Assembly: GCA_905236835.1 (NCBI GenBank)
Contig: CAJOQY010000344.1
Location: 1-12,358 of the forward strand
Length of the DNA stretch: 12,358 nt
Origin: an uncultured Oscillibacter sp.
GTDB taxonomy: Bacteria > Bacillota > Clostridia > Oscillospirales > Oscillospiraceae
Direction: 5' to 3'
The notes beneath the pieces were generated by a model. It saw only the letters and a list, made by a program, of their open reading frames with translations, was not told where the DNA came from and searched no databases. Position numbers and translations under genes: made by a program. Shown in pieces: positions 1-6,466 of this stretch; within the stretch, counting starts at the first letter, position 1; each line of letters begins with the position of its first letter.

Positions 1-756
1 GCCCGGCGGGACCTGACGCCCCGTCAACGCCTGACAAAGCTGTTTTTCTCCGCCCTGCGGGTAACGGCATCTCAACGGAATGACTTGCACGGACGCGCTT
101 TGATTCGCGATCTCTTGGTTTAATTTATCAATTCCGTTTTGCTTGTTGTCCTCCACGCCGATTAATATTTTATCCGTGCCAAACATCTTGCCCAGATAGA
201 CGGCGCCGCGAATAATCTCCTCCGGACGCTCCAACATCGTCCGATGATCCCCCGTAATATACGGCTCGCACTCCGCGCCGTTGATAATCACGGTGTTGAC
301 CTTGCCGATTCCGCCGGATATTTTCACATGGGTCGGGAACGTCGCGCCGCCCATGCCGACAATGCCGGCGTTTTTGACCAGTTCCACCATTTCCGCCGGC
401 GTCAGCGCGTCCGGATTTTCCGGCGCTTTGACTTCCTCGCTCAACGTGTCCTGAAAGTCATTCTCGATAATCACGGACATCATATTTCCGCCCATCGAAT
501 AAGGCCGCGGCTCCACGGCTTTCACTTTACCCGATACGCTGGCGTGAATCGGCGCGCCAAGTCCGCGAAACTCGCCGATTTTCTGTCCCACTTTCACCGC
601 GTCGCCTTTTTTTACCAAAGGCGTACACGGCGCCCCAAAGTGCATTGACATGGGGATGACCACTTCCACCGGCGGCGGGATCCGCTGGATCGGCTTTTCA
701 TTGGTCAGGGCTTTCATGTCGCTCGGATGAACGCCGCCAAAGAAAGCGTTTGCCAT
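1..756 (-). CDS. rnfC: Electron transport complex subunit RnfC (partial, 3' end beyond window)
   Basis: RnfC is the peripheral subunit of the membrane Rnf complex, which couples electron transfer between ferredoxin and NAD to ion translocation; it carries the NADH/FMN-type domain and Fe-S clusters. The visible 252 residues start MANAFFGGVHPSDMK, the usual RnfC opening. A barrel-sandwich (lipoyl-like) region follows at about residues 30-85, with the turn LVKKGDAVKVGQKIGE near 47-62. The glycine-rich nucleotide/flavin motif GMGGATFPTHVK is at 134-145, then GAECEPY at 160-166. The SLBB part and the C-terminal 4Fe-4S motifs lie past the edge, so integrity cannot be judged. The ATG at 754-756 is preceded by GAGGTGA at good spacing. 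In most genomes rnfC is followed by rnfD, G, E, A and B, which would lie to the left. It is separated from the quinate/shikimate genes by an opposing gene, so co-transcription is excluded. Confidence 0.93.
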   Translation of the reverse strand, partial: MANAFFGGVHPSDMKALTNEKPIQRIPPPVEVVIPMSMHFGAPCTPLVKKGDAVKVGQKIGEFRGLGAPIHASVSGKVKAVEPRPYSMGGNMMSVIIENDFQDTLSEEVKAPENPDALTPAEMVELVKNAGIVGMGGATFPTHVKISGGIGKVNTVIINGAECEPYITGDHRTMLERPEEIIRGAVYLGKMFGTDKILIGVEDNKQNGIDKLNQEIANQSASVQVIPLRCRYPQGGEKQLCQALTGRQVPPG

Positions 757-792
757 TGTTTCACCTCATTTTTTCTCCCGGATTTTTCCGGA

Positions 793-826
793 CGGCCTGA
801 AAATATCATACGGATTTATCAGGCCG
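793..826 (-). promoter_or_regulatory. Inverted repeat in the rnfC leader
   Basis: CGGCCTGA (793-800) and TCAGGCCG (819-826) are perfectly complementary 8-bp arms around an 18-nt AT-rich loop. They lie inside the predicted rnfC 5' leader, between promoter and ribosome binding site. No U-run follows, so it is not an intrinsic terminator. It could be an operator dyad or an RNA hairpin; the sequence does not decide between these. Confidence 0.4.
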
Positions 827-841
827 CCTCACAGCGATTTT

Positions 842-870
842 ATTATAACCCCGATAACAACAAATGTCCA
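842..870 (-). promoter_or_regulatory. Promoter of rnfC
   Basis: On the minus strand TGGACA (865-870) and a perfect TATAAT (842-847) are separated by exactly 17 bp, a near-consensus sigma-A/sigma-70 promoter pointing at rnfC. Transcription would start near 835, leaving a leader of roughly 80 nt. This and the plus-strand promoter at 994-1022 account for most of the gene-free stretch 757-1115. Confidence 0.72.
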
Positions 871-993
871 GTGCGTTTTTTATCCTGAATATGATAATAT
901 AATAATCACCTGTGACAAATAGTAAAAATCCGTATCAATCCGGTTACAAAAAGTTTATAAAAATCACAAATTATTACAGTTTCGTTCAGGATA

Positions 994-1022
994 TTGACTT
1001 TTAAATCTGATTGGATTATTCT
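994..1022 (+). promoter_or_regulatory. Promoter of the M23 peptidase gene
   Basis: TTGACT (994-999) and TATTCT (1017-1022) are 17 bp apart on the plus strand. The -35 is near consensus and the -10 matches 4 of 6. Predicted start is near 1029, giving a leader of about 87 nt that carries the hairpin at 1074-1094. Confidence 0.55.
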
Positions 1023-1073
1023 ACCATTAACGAACGGCCCGCGAAAAAAACGGCGGGACGTGAAACGCGAAAG

Positions 1074-1094
1074 GCGTCCGGCGGATCCGGACGC
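1074..1094 (+). promoter_or_regulatory. Leader hairpin just before the peptidase ribosome binding site
   Basis: GCGTCCGG (1074-1081) and CCGGACGC (1087-1094) form a perfect 8-bp GC-rich stem with loop CGGAT. It ends 3 nt before the AAAGGA ribosome binding site (1098-1103). A second small GC stem is possible upstream (1038-1042 with 1053-1057). The position suggests an effect on translation or mRNA stability; no known riboswitch consensus was recognised. Confidence 0.5.
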
Positions 1095-1115
1095 GGGAAA
1101 GGATGTTAAAGCGAT

Positions 1116-2432
1116 ATGAAAAAGACGGAAAAAGGCATGGTCAAAAGATGGCTGGCGAGCCTGCTGATGGTATGCGTCATGGCCGGGTGTTTCGCCGCGT
1201 GGCCGGGCGCGATGGCGCGGGCGGTCACGCCGGTGAGCGTGGTGGGACGCGATGACGGAATCTGGCTGTTCCCGCTGGACAAGAAGTTTTATAACCAGTT
1301 CACGGACTGGGCGGGCTGTCCCGGACACGGGGAATGCCCTTTCGGGGACGGCTGTGACAACAAAGACCCGGCTGACATCTGGGCGCATGACGCGAATCCC
1401 AAGGGACACACCGGCGTGGATATTTCGGGCGAGGGAATCTGGGACGCGCCTGTTATGGCCGCCGCGGACGGCGTGGCCTATCGCCGGGGATACTGGAACG
1501 GCGATCGCGGTTATTACGTCGTGATCGAGCATAAAATCACCGGCAGCAAGTCTTATTATTCCGTCTATCAGCATCTTAACGGCTTTAATATCAATGACGG
1601 GCAGTCCGTCAAGGCGGGCGACGTGATCGGATACGCCGGGAACAGCGGCAATGTCAAAGCGCATTTGCATTTCATGATCCTGCTGGGCGACGCCGGAGCC
1701 GGAGCGGACGGCGTGAAATATGAGATGTGGAAATACGAACTCGGCGAAGGCGAAACTTGGTGGATACGGGATCCCGGTTACGGCAAAAACGGACGCCTTG
1801 TGACCAATCCTTCTATTTACAGCCCGGCGGGCGTTGCCGGCGGATTCTACAACAGCATTCCCACCCATGGCGGATCCGTGCGCTATACGTTTGACAAATC
1901 ACAGGTTGACATCGGGGAGCATACATATCCGCCTTACGCGGCGACCATCAAAGAGGGGGATTATTTCCTCATCAATGATCGGGCGATCTTCCTGACCAAC
2001 CGCACGGACGGCAACGGCGGCAACGTGGAAGCGATGGGCAATATCAAGAGCGCGTCACAGCGGTTCACCGTGAAAAAAGCGTCCGGAAGCGCTTATACGT
2101 TCCAGTCCAAGCGCAACGGTTTGATGTTAAACGTCTACACGGCGGGCAACAGCAAAGCGTATGACAACGTGACCGTATGGGAGGCCACCGGCCACGCCAC
2201 ACAGTCATGGATTCTGGAAGAGAAAGACGGACGCTATATCATTCATCCCTCGGACAATCCCTCTCTGGCGTTGACAAAGACGGACGATGTCACCAAACAC
2301 AGCGCGCGGAATGTAAGATTAGAACCCTGCACCGGCGCGGACAATCAGTTATGGACCCTGCTCAAAATCCCGAATTTAAACAATATCGCCAAATCAGTAG
2401 GAGAAAAATGGAAACAAACTTACGGTCTCTAA
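1116..2432 (+). CDS. Secreted M23-family metallopeptidase with C-terminal ricin-type lectin domain
   Basis: This is a predicted zinc endopeptidase acting on peptidoglycan cross-links outside the membrane (438 aa). The N-terminus has a basic stretch and a hydrophobic core. C25 in the run VMAGC fits a loose lipobox, but cleavage by signal peptidase I after AMA (34) or ARA (36) is also possible. The M23 domain covers about residues 50-235: H98 and D102 in GHTGVD, H153 in YQHL, and H183/H185 in AHLHF are the expected metal ligands and catalytic histidines, so it looks active. Three cysteines (68, 74, 80) before H98 could form disulphides. Residues about 275-415 form a ricin B-like beta-trefoil with QRF, QSW and QLW repeats, which usually binds carbohydrate. 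AAAGGA lies 12 nt before the ATG, somewhat far. The gene stands alone, divergent from rnfC and convergent with dctP. Its biological target is unknown. Confidence 0.88.
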   Translation: MKKTEKGMVKRWLASLLMVCVMAGCFAAWPGAMARAVTPVSVVGRDDGIWLFPLDKKFYNQFTDWAGCPGHGECPFGDGCDNKDPADIWAHDANPKGHTGVDISGEGIWDAPVMAAADGVAYRRGYWNGDRGYYVVIEHKITGSKSYYSVYQHLNGFNINDGQSVKAGDVIGYAGNSGNVKAHLHFMILLGDAGAGADGVKYEMWKYELGEGETWWIRDPGYGKNGRLVTNPSIYSPAGVAGGFYNSIPTHGGSVRYTFDKSQVDIGEHTYPPYAATIKEGDYFLINDRAIFLTNRTDGNGGNVEAMGNIKSASQRFTVKKASGSAYTFQSKRNGLMLNVYTAGNSKAYDNVTVWEATGHATQSWILEEKDGRYIIHPSDNPSLALTKTDDVTKHSARNVRLEPCTGADNQLWTLLKIPNLNNIAKSVGEKWKQTYGL

Positions 2433-2444
2433 GCGTAAAACGCG

Positions 2445-2476
2445 AAACGCGCCGTCCGAAAGCGGGCGGCGCGTTT
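2445..2476. terminator. Bidirectional terminator between the peptidase gene and dctP
   Basis: A 14-bp stem (2445-2458 with 2463-2476; one G-U pair) closes an AAAG tetraloop 12 nt after the peptidase stop codon. It is followed by TTTT then an AT-rich stretch on the plus strand, and by a TTT...TTTT stretch on the minus strand. It lies between two convergent genes and probably stops both transcripts. Confidence 0.8.
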
Positions 2477-2518
2477 TGATATAAATTATTATAGCAAGAT
2501 CATGGCAATCTGACGGCT

Positions 2519-3529
2519 TTATTTGAAATACGCCTGATAAATATTCTCTTGTATGGATTGTTCGATGGCGTCATATACGCTTTGAGAGGCTTCGCGGATT
2601 TCGTCGCGCGTTTGAGGATCTAATATAAAAATCTCCGTGCCGGTGGCCTCAATCGCGGCGATCCGGTCTTTGATTCGTTCGTCATACGCCTCGCGGGCGT
2701 ATTCCGTCGCGATCTCCGCCGCTTCGGACATCACAGCCTGTTCATCTTCCGATAAACGCTGAAAGAAATCGTCATTCACAATCAGCGTGATTAAATGCGG
2801 CAGATGATTGGTTTCTATAATATAATCCTGCTGTTCATACAGCCGGTTGGATACGATGACTTCATAAGGGTTTTCCTGCGCGTCAATCGTATGCTGTTGT
2901 AATCCGACATAGACTTCCGAGAACGTCATAGGCGTGGGATTCGCGCCGAGCGCGGTCCAGAACGCCAAGTGAAACGGATTTTCCATCGTCCGGATTTTCT
3001 GTCCCCTGAAATCGGCGATACTCCGGACGGCTTTATTCGTACTCATGACGCGGAAACCCTGATCCGCGATCCCCAATAAATGATAACCGCCGTTTGTATA
3101 TACGTCATTGATCAGGGAATAAAACTCCGGATCGTCCATTTTGTCCCGGCAGTCCTCCAGAGAATCAAACACGCACGGCAGGTCAAACACGGATAAATCC
3201 GGCATAAACGCCACTTGCGGCGCGGTGTTCTGCACGATAAACGGAATATCGCCGTCCGCGCAGGTTTCCAGTAATTCCCGATCCCCGCCGAGCAGAGAAT
3301 TGGCGTAAACCTGAATTTTCATCTTTTCGCCGCTCAGACGATAAACTTCCTCCGCGAATTTTTCCGCGAAAATCTGCGTGACGGTATCTTCCGGGCTGGC
3401 CGTCGCCAGCGGCCACGCGTAACGCTGTTCGCCGGAATCGCCGCAGCCGGTCAGACATAATATCATGAAAAGCGTTAAAACGCCGCGTATGAAAAACTTT
3501 TCGCTTTTTCCGCGCGTTTTCACCATCAT
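2519..3529 (-). CDS. dctP: TRAP transporter solute-binding lipoprotein, DctP family
   Basis: This is the extracytoplasmic receptor that delivers an organic acid to the DctQM membrane unit (336 aa, typical length). The N-terminus is a basic region, a hydrophobic core and lipobox LTGC, so C29 is probably lipidated and the protein membrane-anchored. The family core is clear: a GFRVMSTNK segment at 158-166, then GQKIRTMENP at 176-185, where R180 is the likely arginine that clamps the substrate carboxylate, and DAQENP at 216-221. ATG at 3529 or at 3526 could start translation; both follow the purine-rich AAAGGGGGG. It is last in the minus-strand run, after dctM by 86 bp and an AT-rich gap, and ends before the shared terminator. 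The substrate is not readable from sequence; linkage to aroE and aroD suggests quinate, shikimate or a related hydroaromatic acid. Confidence 0.9.
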   Translation of the reverse strand: MMVKTRGKSEKFFIRGVLTLFMILCLTGCGDSGEQRYAWPLATASPEDTVTQIFAEKFAEEVYRLSGEKMKIQVYANSLLGGDRELLETCADGDIPFIVQNTAPQVAFMPDLSVFDLPCVFDSLEDCRDKMDDPEFYSLINDVYTNGGYHLLGIADQGFRVMSTNKAVRSIADFRGQKIRTMENPFHLAFWTALGANPTPMTFSEVYVGLQQHTIDAQENPYEVIVSNRLYEQQDYIIETNHLPHLITLIVNDDFFQRLSEDEQAVMSEAAEIATEYAREAYDERIKDRIAAIEATGTEIFILDPQTRDEIREASQSVYDAIEQSIQENIYQAYFK

Positions 3530-3538
3530 TCGCCCCCC

Positions 3539-3569
3539 TTTATATTATTATATTATATTATATTAATTT
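3539..3569. repeat. AT-only simple-sequence run upstream of dctP
   Basis: Thirty-one consecutive A/T bases made mainly of a TATTA/TTATA-type pentamer repeat. It lies between dctM and the dctP ribosome binding site. On the minus strand it ends in AATATAAAGG and then G residues, much like the run before the MFS start. It may act as an unstructured mRNA segment that helps ribosome loading. Confidence 0.6.
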
Positions 3570-3570
3570 C

Positions 3571-3640
3571 TTTTATCACATCACAAGCGAAAGCGCGTAT
3601 AAATTTTATTAATTTTTATAACAGCGCAAGCGAAAGCGCG
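3571..3640. repeat. Tandem duplication of the dctM 3' end
   Basis: Unit 3571-3597 repeats unit 3614-3640 at a period of 43 bp with 24 of 27 bases identical, including a 14-bp exact match CAAGCGAAAGCGCG. The right unit encodes the last residues of DctM (PALSLALL and stop). The left unit lies beyond the stop codon, and a 2-nt difference after it puts it out of register. Confidence 0.75.
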
Positions 3641-4905
3641 GGTATAAAAGTAATCAACAACAGGGCGAACAGGAAAAAGACGATCATAGGCGCGGCCTTT
3701 TTGACAAGAGCCATAATCGGGACATCCGAAAGCGCGCTCGCGACGAATAAATTCACGCCAATCGGCGGCGTAACAAAGCCAATCGCCAGATTGACCACCA
3801 TCACAACGCCAAACTGTATGGGATTCATGCCGATTCCCTTGACAATCGGCAGTAAAATCGGCGTCAGAATCAAAATCGCCGGCGTGGTATCCATGACCAT
3901 TCCCACAATCAGCAGGAAAATATTAATCACGATCAAAATTACAACCGGATTCCGGAAGTTGTCTAAAATAAACGCGCTGACGGTCTGGGGAACCTGCATC
4001 AGCGTCAAGACCCGTGAAAACGCCGTGGACGCCGCTAATACAAATAAAATCGGCGTGTATGTCTTGACCGCCTCCACGAAAATTTTCCATAAATCTTTCG
4101 GCGTAATCGTCCGGTAGATAAACAAACTGACGGCGGCGGCGTAAAATACGGAAATCACAGCCGCTTCCGTGGGCGACGCCACGCCCGAATATATACAGCC
4201 TAATATAATCACGGGGCTTAATAACGCGAAAAAACTTTCTTTTAAGACATTTAATAATCCTTTTTGCCGTAACGAATCCACTTCCGCGCGGATTTTATTC
4301 TTATCCTCCCCGTATCGGATACAATGATAAACCGCGTAGAGCATTAATAACGCGCCGATCATAAGGCCGGGAATAATCCCCGCGAGAAACAGCGCGCTGA
4401 CGGATTCCCCCGACGCCATCCCGTACATGATAAACGGAATGCTGGGCGGAATAATCACGCCCAATCCGCCCGCGACGGCGACAATCGCCGTGCTGAATTC
4501 TTTATCATAGCCCAAATGGACCAATACGGGAATCGTCATGCTTCCCACGGCGGCGACCGTCGCCGGGGCGGAGCCGGAAATCGCGCCGTAAAACAAACAG
4601 GTCACAATCACGGCGCATGGCATCCCGGCGGTCAATCCGCCCAGAAAATACGAAAAGACATCAAATATTTTCTTGGAAATCCCGCCTTTGGCCATAATAA
4701 TCCCGGATAAGACGAACATCGGGACGGCCAGCAGCGGAAAACTGTCCAGACCGCCAAACATGGAACGGATCAAATATTTCGGCCCGACCGTGAAAGACGC
4801 GTCAAACAGTCCGGGCAGTACGGACGTAATCCCCAATGAAATCGAAACCGGAATCGCGATGATCAGCGCGACGGCAAAGAAAATAAATAATACAACAAGA
4901 GGCAT
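3616..4905 (-). CDS. dctM: TRAP transporter large permease subunit, DctM family
   Basis: This is the 12-or-so-helix channel subunit of a TRAP transporter, which drives uptake with an ion gradient (429 aa, normal length). It is hydrophobic throughout and carries the family signatures GAISGSAPATVAAVG and GVIIPPSIPFIMYG, and near the C-terminus a GFVTPPIGVNLFVA segment. The only long hydrophilic stretch is the cytoplasmic loop around RYGEDKNKIRAEVDSLRQ. The ATG follows the dctQ stop by 2 bp, with GGAGAAT inside the end of dctQ as ribosome binding site, so the two are translationally coupled. It is followed by dctP on the same strand. The final ten codons have a decayed tandem copy just downstream. 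Function as a TRAP permease is firm; the substrate is inferred only from context. Confidence 0.94.
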   Translation of the reverse strand: MPLVVLFIFFAVALIIAIPVSISLGITSVLPGLFDASFTVGPKYLIRSMFGGLDSFPLLAVPMFVLSGIIMAKGGISKKIFDVFSYFLGGLTAGMPCAVIVTCLFYGAISGSAPATVAAVGSMTIPVLVHLGYDKEFSTAIVAVAGGLGVIIPPSIPFIMYGMASGESVSALFLAGIIPGLMIGALLMLYAVYHCIRYGEDKNKIRAEVDSLRQKGLLNVLKESFFALLSPVIILGCIYSGVASPTEAAVISVFYAAAVSLFIYRTITPKDLWKIFVEAVKTYTPILFVLAASTAFSRVLTLMQVPQTVSAFILDNFRNPVVILIVINIFLLIVGMVMDTTPAILILTPILLPIVKGIGMNPIQFGVVMVVNLAIGFVTPPIGVNLFVASALSDVPIMALVKKAAPMIVFFLFALLLITFIPALSLALL

Positions 4906-4907
4906 GA

Positions 4908-5459
4908 TTAATTCTCCGAATTCGCTTCAATATAAGATTCCGGCGTATTGCGTTCGGGGTGGGCGGGGTCAAACACGTTTTCGCCTCTGGCGACGCGGAA
5001 TTCGATCATCCATCTTTGGAGAATCCGGAACGCCACCAGCAGGAACGAAAACAGCGGCGCGGCCTGTATATAATACATGGGAATCCCGCAGGCCGGGCTG
5101 ACCTGTCCGCTCTTCACCGCCGACATCATATAGGCATACGCGAACGGGATCATATAAGTGAAAAAAGCAAGCTCAAACGTATGATTCACGACTTTGAATA
5201 CGGCTTTCCCCCGGCGCGGAAACAACGCCACAAACTGTTCGATTTTAATCGACAAACAGCGTTTTGTGCAATAACTGACGCTTAAAAATCCGCTCCAGAT
5301 AAACAAATACCGCGTCAGTTCCTCTGTCCAAGACAGCGATTTATGAACCGCGTAACGGGAAAACACCTGAACGCCCATGATTAACGTCATGGCGATTAAT
5401 AATATTACTAATATAAATTCCTCAAGATTATGATTCAGCCAATGCAGATATTTTTTCAT
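4908..5459 (-). CDS. dctQ: TRAP transporter small permease subunit, DctQ family
   Basis: This is the four-helix small membrane subunit that pairs with DctM (183 aa). Hydrophobic segments lie near residues 14-36, 48-62, 88-112 and 126-148. The family pattern VFSRYAVHKSLSWTEELTRYLFIW is split across positions about 31-55 and is typical, with the WTEEL core and following aromatic-rich helix. After the last helix there is a longer than usual hydrophilic tail of about 35 residues ending ESYIEANSEN. The ATG is preceded by a strong GGAAGGAGGGG. The gene sits 132 bp after aroD; that gap holds a palindromic repeat that could act as a terminator or attenuator, so the TRAP genes may be expressed at a lower level or somewhat separately from the aro genes. 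Confidence 0.92.
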   Translation of the reverse strand: MKKYLHWLNHNLEEFILVILLIAMTLIMGVQVFSRYAVHKSLSWTEELTRYLFIWSGFLSVSYCTKRCLSIKIEQFVALFPRRGKAVFKVVNHTFELAFFTYMIPFAYAYMMSAVKSGQVSPACGIPMYYIQAAPLFSFLLVAFRILQRWMIEFRVARGENVFDPAHPERNTPESYIEANSEN

Positions 5460-5510
5460 GCTTCCCCTCCTTCCGGCGGAGATTGCTTTACTTTCTTTTC
5501 CCCCTCTTGA

Positions 5511-5571
5511 ATTAAAAAATCCCCCAGCCGCTCAGGTAGAAAATTTTACGCATACGACGCCGGGGGGATTT
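5511..5571 (-). terminator. Possible attenuator between aroD and dctQ (formed by the repeat)
   Basis: On the minus strand the arms 5563-5571 and 5517-5525 form a 9-bp stem ending in five G-C pairs and AAA/TTT, directly followed by TTTTTT overlapping the stem end and AAT. That is terminator-like, though the loop is long (37 nt). No convincing promoter was found between it and dctQ, so partial read-through is the most likely arrangement. Confidence 0.38.
5518..5570. repeat. Short copy (53 bp) of a palindromic intergenic repeat
   Basis: The ends are AATCCCCCAGCCGCT on the left and, read inward from the right, AATCCCCCCGGCGTCG. They match the two ends of the 115-bp element at 12238-12352: one end over AATCCCCC-AGCCGCT with one C fewer, including the outer TTAA-NA, and the other over AATCCCCCCGGCG. 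The interior is unrelated and AT-rich. This looks like an internally deleted member of the same family. Confidence 0.72.
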
Positions 5572-5591
5572 GATTGCTTGACCGGGGGATA

Positions 5592-6362
5592 TTATAACGC
5601 CTTATGCAGTAAATTTAAAACCACGCTCAAATCTTCCACGCCCATCTGTCCCGGCGCGGAGGCTTTTTTCGCCGCGCCGAATGTCAGCGCGGAGCCGAAT
5701 ACTTCGCCGCATAACCGGCTGATCACGCCCGTTCCCGCCATGGACATCGTAATAATAGGCCGGTCCGCGTATTCCGACGCCATTTCCTCCGTGGCCGACA
5801 GCAGGGTTAAAACATCTTTTTTATCGCGCGGCATGACGGCGATTTTGGGAATATCCGCGTCCATATTTTGCATTTTGCGCAGACGCCCGACAATATCGTC
5901 TTTGTCCGGGGTCTTGTCGAAATCATGATTCGACGCGACGACTTTCACGCCCGCCGCGTGCGCTTCCCGGATAATCCGGCTGACGACTTCATCCCCGGTG
6001 AAGATTTCCACGTCCACCAGATCGGCCAGACCGCTTTTCGCCGCCCGGATGTTTAATTCCGCGTAAGCGTCCGGCTCTATCGACTTTTCGCCGCCTTCTT
6101 TGGATGTCCGGAACGTGACCAGAATCGGCAGATCGCCCAATTCCGCCCGGAGCGCTTTCAGCGCGTCCAAAAACAGATCCGGATCAAATACGTTCTCGAA
6201 CCAGTCCACGCGCCATTCCACAACGTCCACGGGCAGGGATTTTAACGCTTTCGCCTCTTCCAGAATGTTTTCTTTCGTCACGCCGACGATGGGAACGCAA
6301 ATCTTGGGGATTCCCTCGCCAATCACGGTATTTCTGACTTTGACGGTTTTGATTTCTTTCAT
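5592..6362 (-). CDS. aroD: Type I 3-dehydroquinate dehydratase
   Basis: The cytosolic enzyme converts 3-dehydroquinate to 3-dehydroshikimate through a Schiff base (256 aa, normal for type I). All key positions are visible: E49 and R51 in VVEWRVDWF, E89 in FRTSKEGGE, H146 in SNHDF, the Schiff-base K173 in IPKIAVMP, the arginine of GVISRLCGEVFGS, and SAPGQ near the C-terminus. It is strikingly close to the enterobacterial AroD across its length. The ATG at 6362 is chosen over the upstream in-frame ATG at 6422 because AGGAGGG sits 6 nt before it and family members begin at this point. It lies between the MFS gene and dctQ. Other aromatic biosynthesis genes are absent nearby, so a role in quinate breakdown is likelier than in biosynthesis, although the same enzyme could serve both. 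Confidence 0.96.
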   Translation of the reverse strand: MKEIKTVKVRNTVIGEGIPKICVPIVGVTKENILEEAKALKSLPVDVVEWRVDWFENVFDPDLFLDALKALRAELGDLPILVTFRTSKEGGEKSIEPDAYAELNIRAAKSGLADLVDVEIFTGDEVVSRIIREAHAAGVKVVASNHDFDKTPDKDDIVGRLRKMQNMDADIPKIAVMPRDKKDVLTLLSATEEMASEYADRPIITMSMAGTGVISRLCGEVFGSALTFGAAKKASAPGQMGVEDLSVVLNLLHKAL

Positions 6363-6423
6363 GAACGGCCCTCCTGAAATTTTGATAAAATAAAATAAAA
6401 TCAAGCGTGAAATAATCAGCAAA

Positions 6424-6455
6424 CGCCTCCCCGGACGCGTGGGAACGGGGAGGCG
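6424..6455 (-). terminator. GC-rich hairpin after the MFS gene
   Basis: CGCCTCCCCG (6424-6433) and CGGGGAGGCG (6446-6455) form a perfect 10-bp stem around a 12-nt loop, 11 bp past the MFS stop codon. On the minus strand only a weak TTTGCTGATTATTTC follows, so full termination is doubtful. It may be a leaky terminator or a 3' stabilising hairpin that sets relative levels of MFS and aroD mRNA. On the plus strand seven T's follow 6 nt later, but no plus-strand gene ends here. Confidence 0.5.
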
Positions 6456-6466
6456 GAGAGATTTTT

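Noticed and set aside
1038..1094. A GGGACG...AAA string resembling part of a cyclic-di-GMP (GEMM) riboswitch
   Set aside because: The GGCAAACC element and tetraloop receptor of that class are missing and the helices do not fall in the right order.
906..1868. A 320-residue open frame antisense to the peptidase gene
   Set aside because: It overlaps a clear M23 domain on the other strand, has no recognisable domain or ribosome binding site and is rich in Arg, His and Ala as expected of a shadow frame in GC-rich DNA.
6363..6422. Upstream start for AroD giving a 20-residue hydrophobic leader
   Set aside because: The extension translates the ribosome binding site and AT-rich spacer; AGGAGGG correctly placed before the ATG at 6362 and the family N-terminus decide the start.
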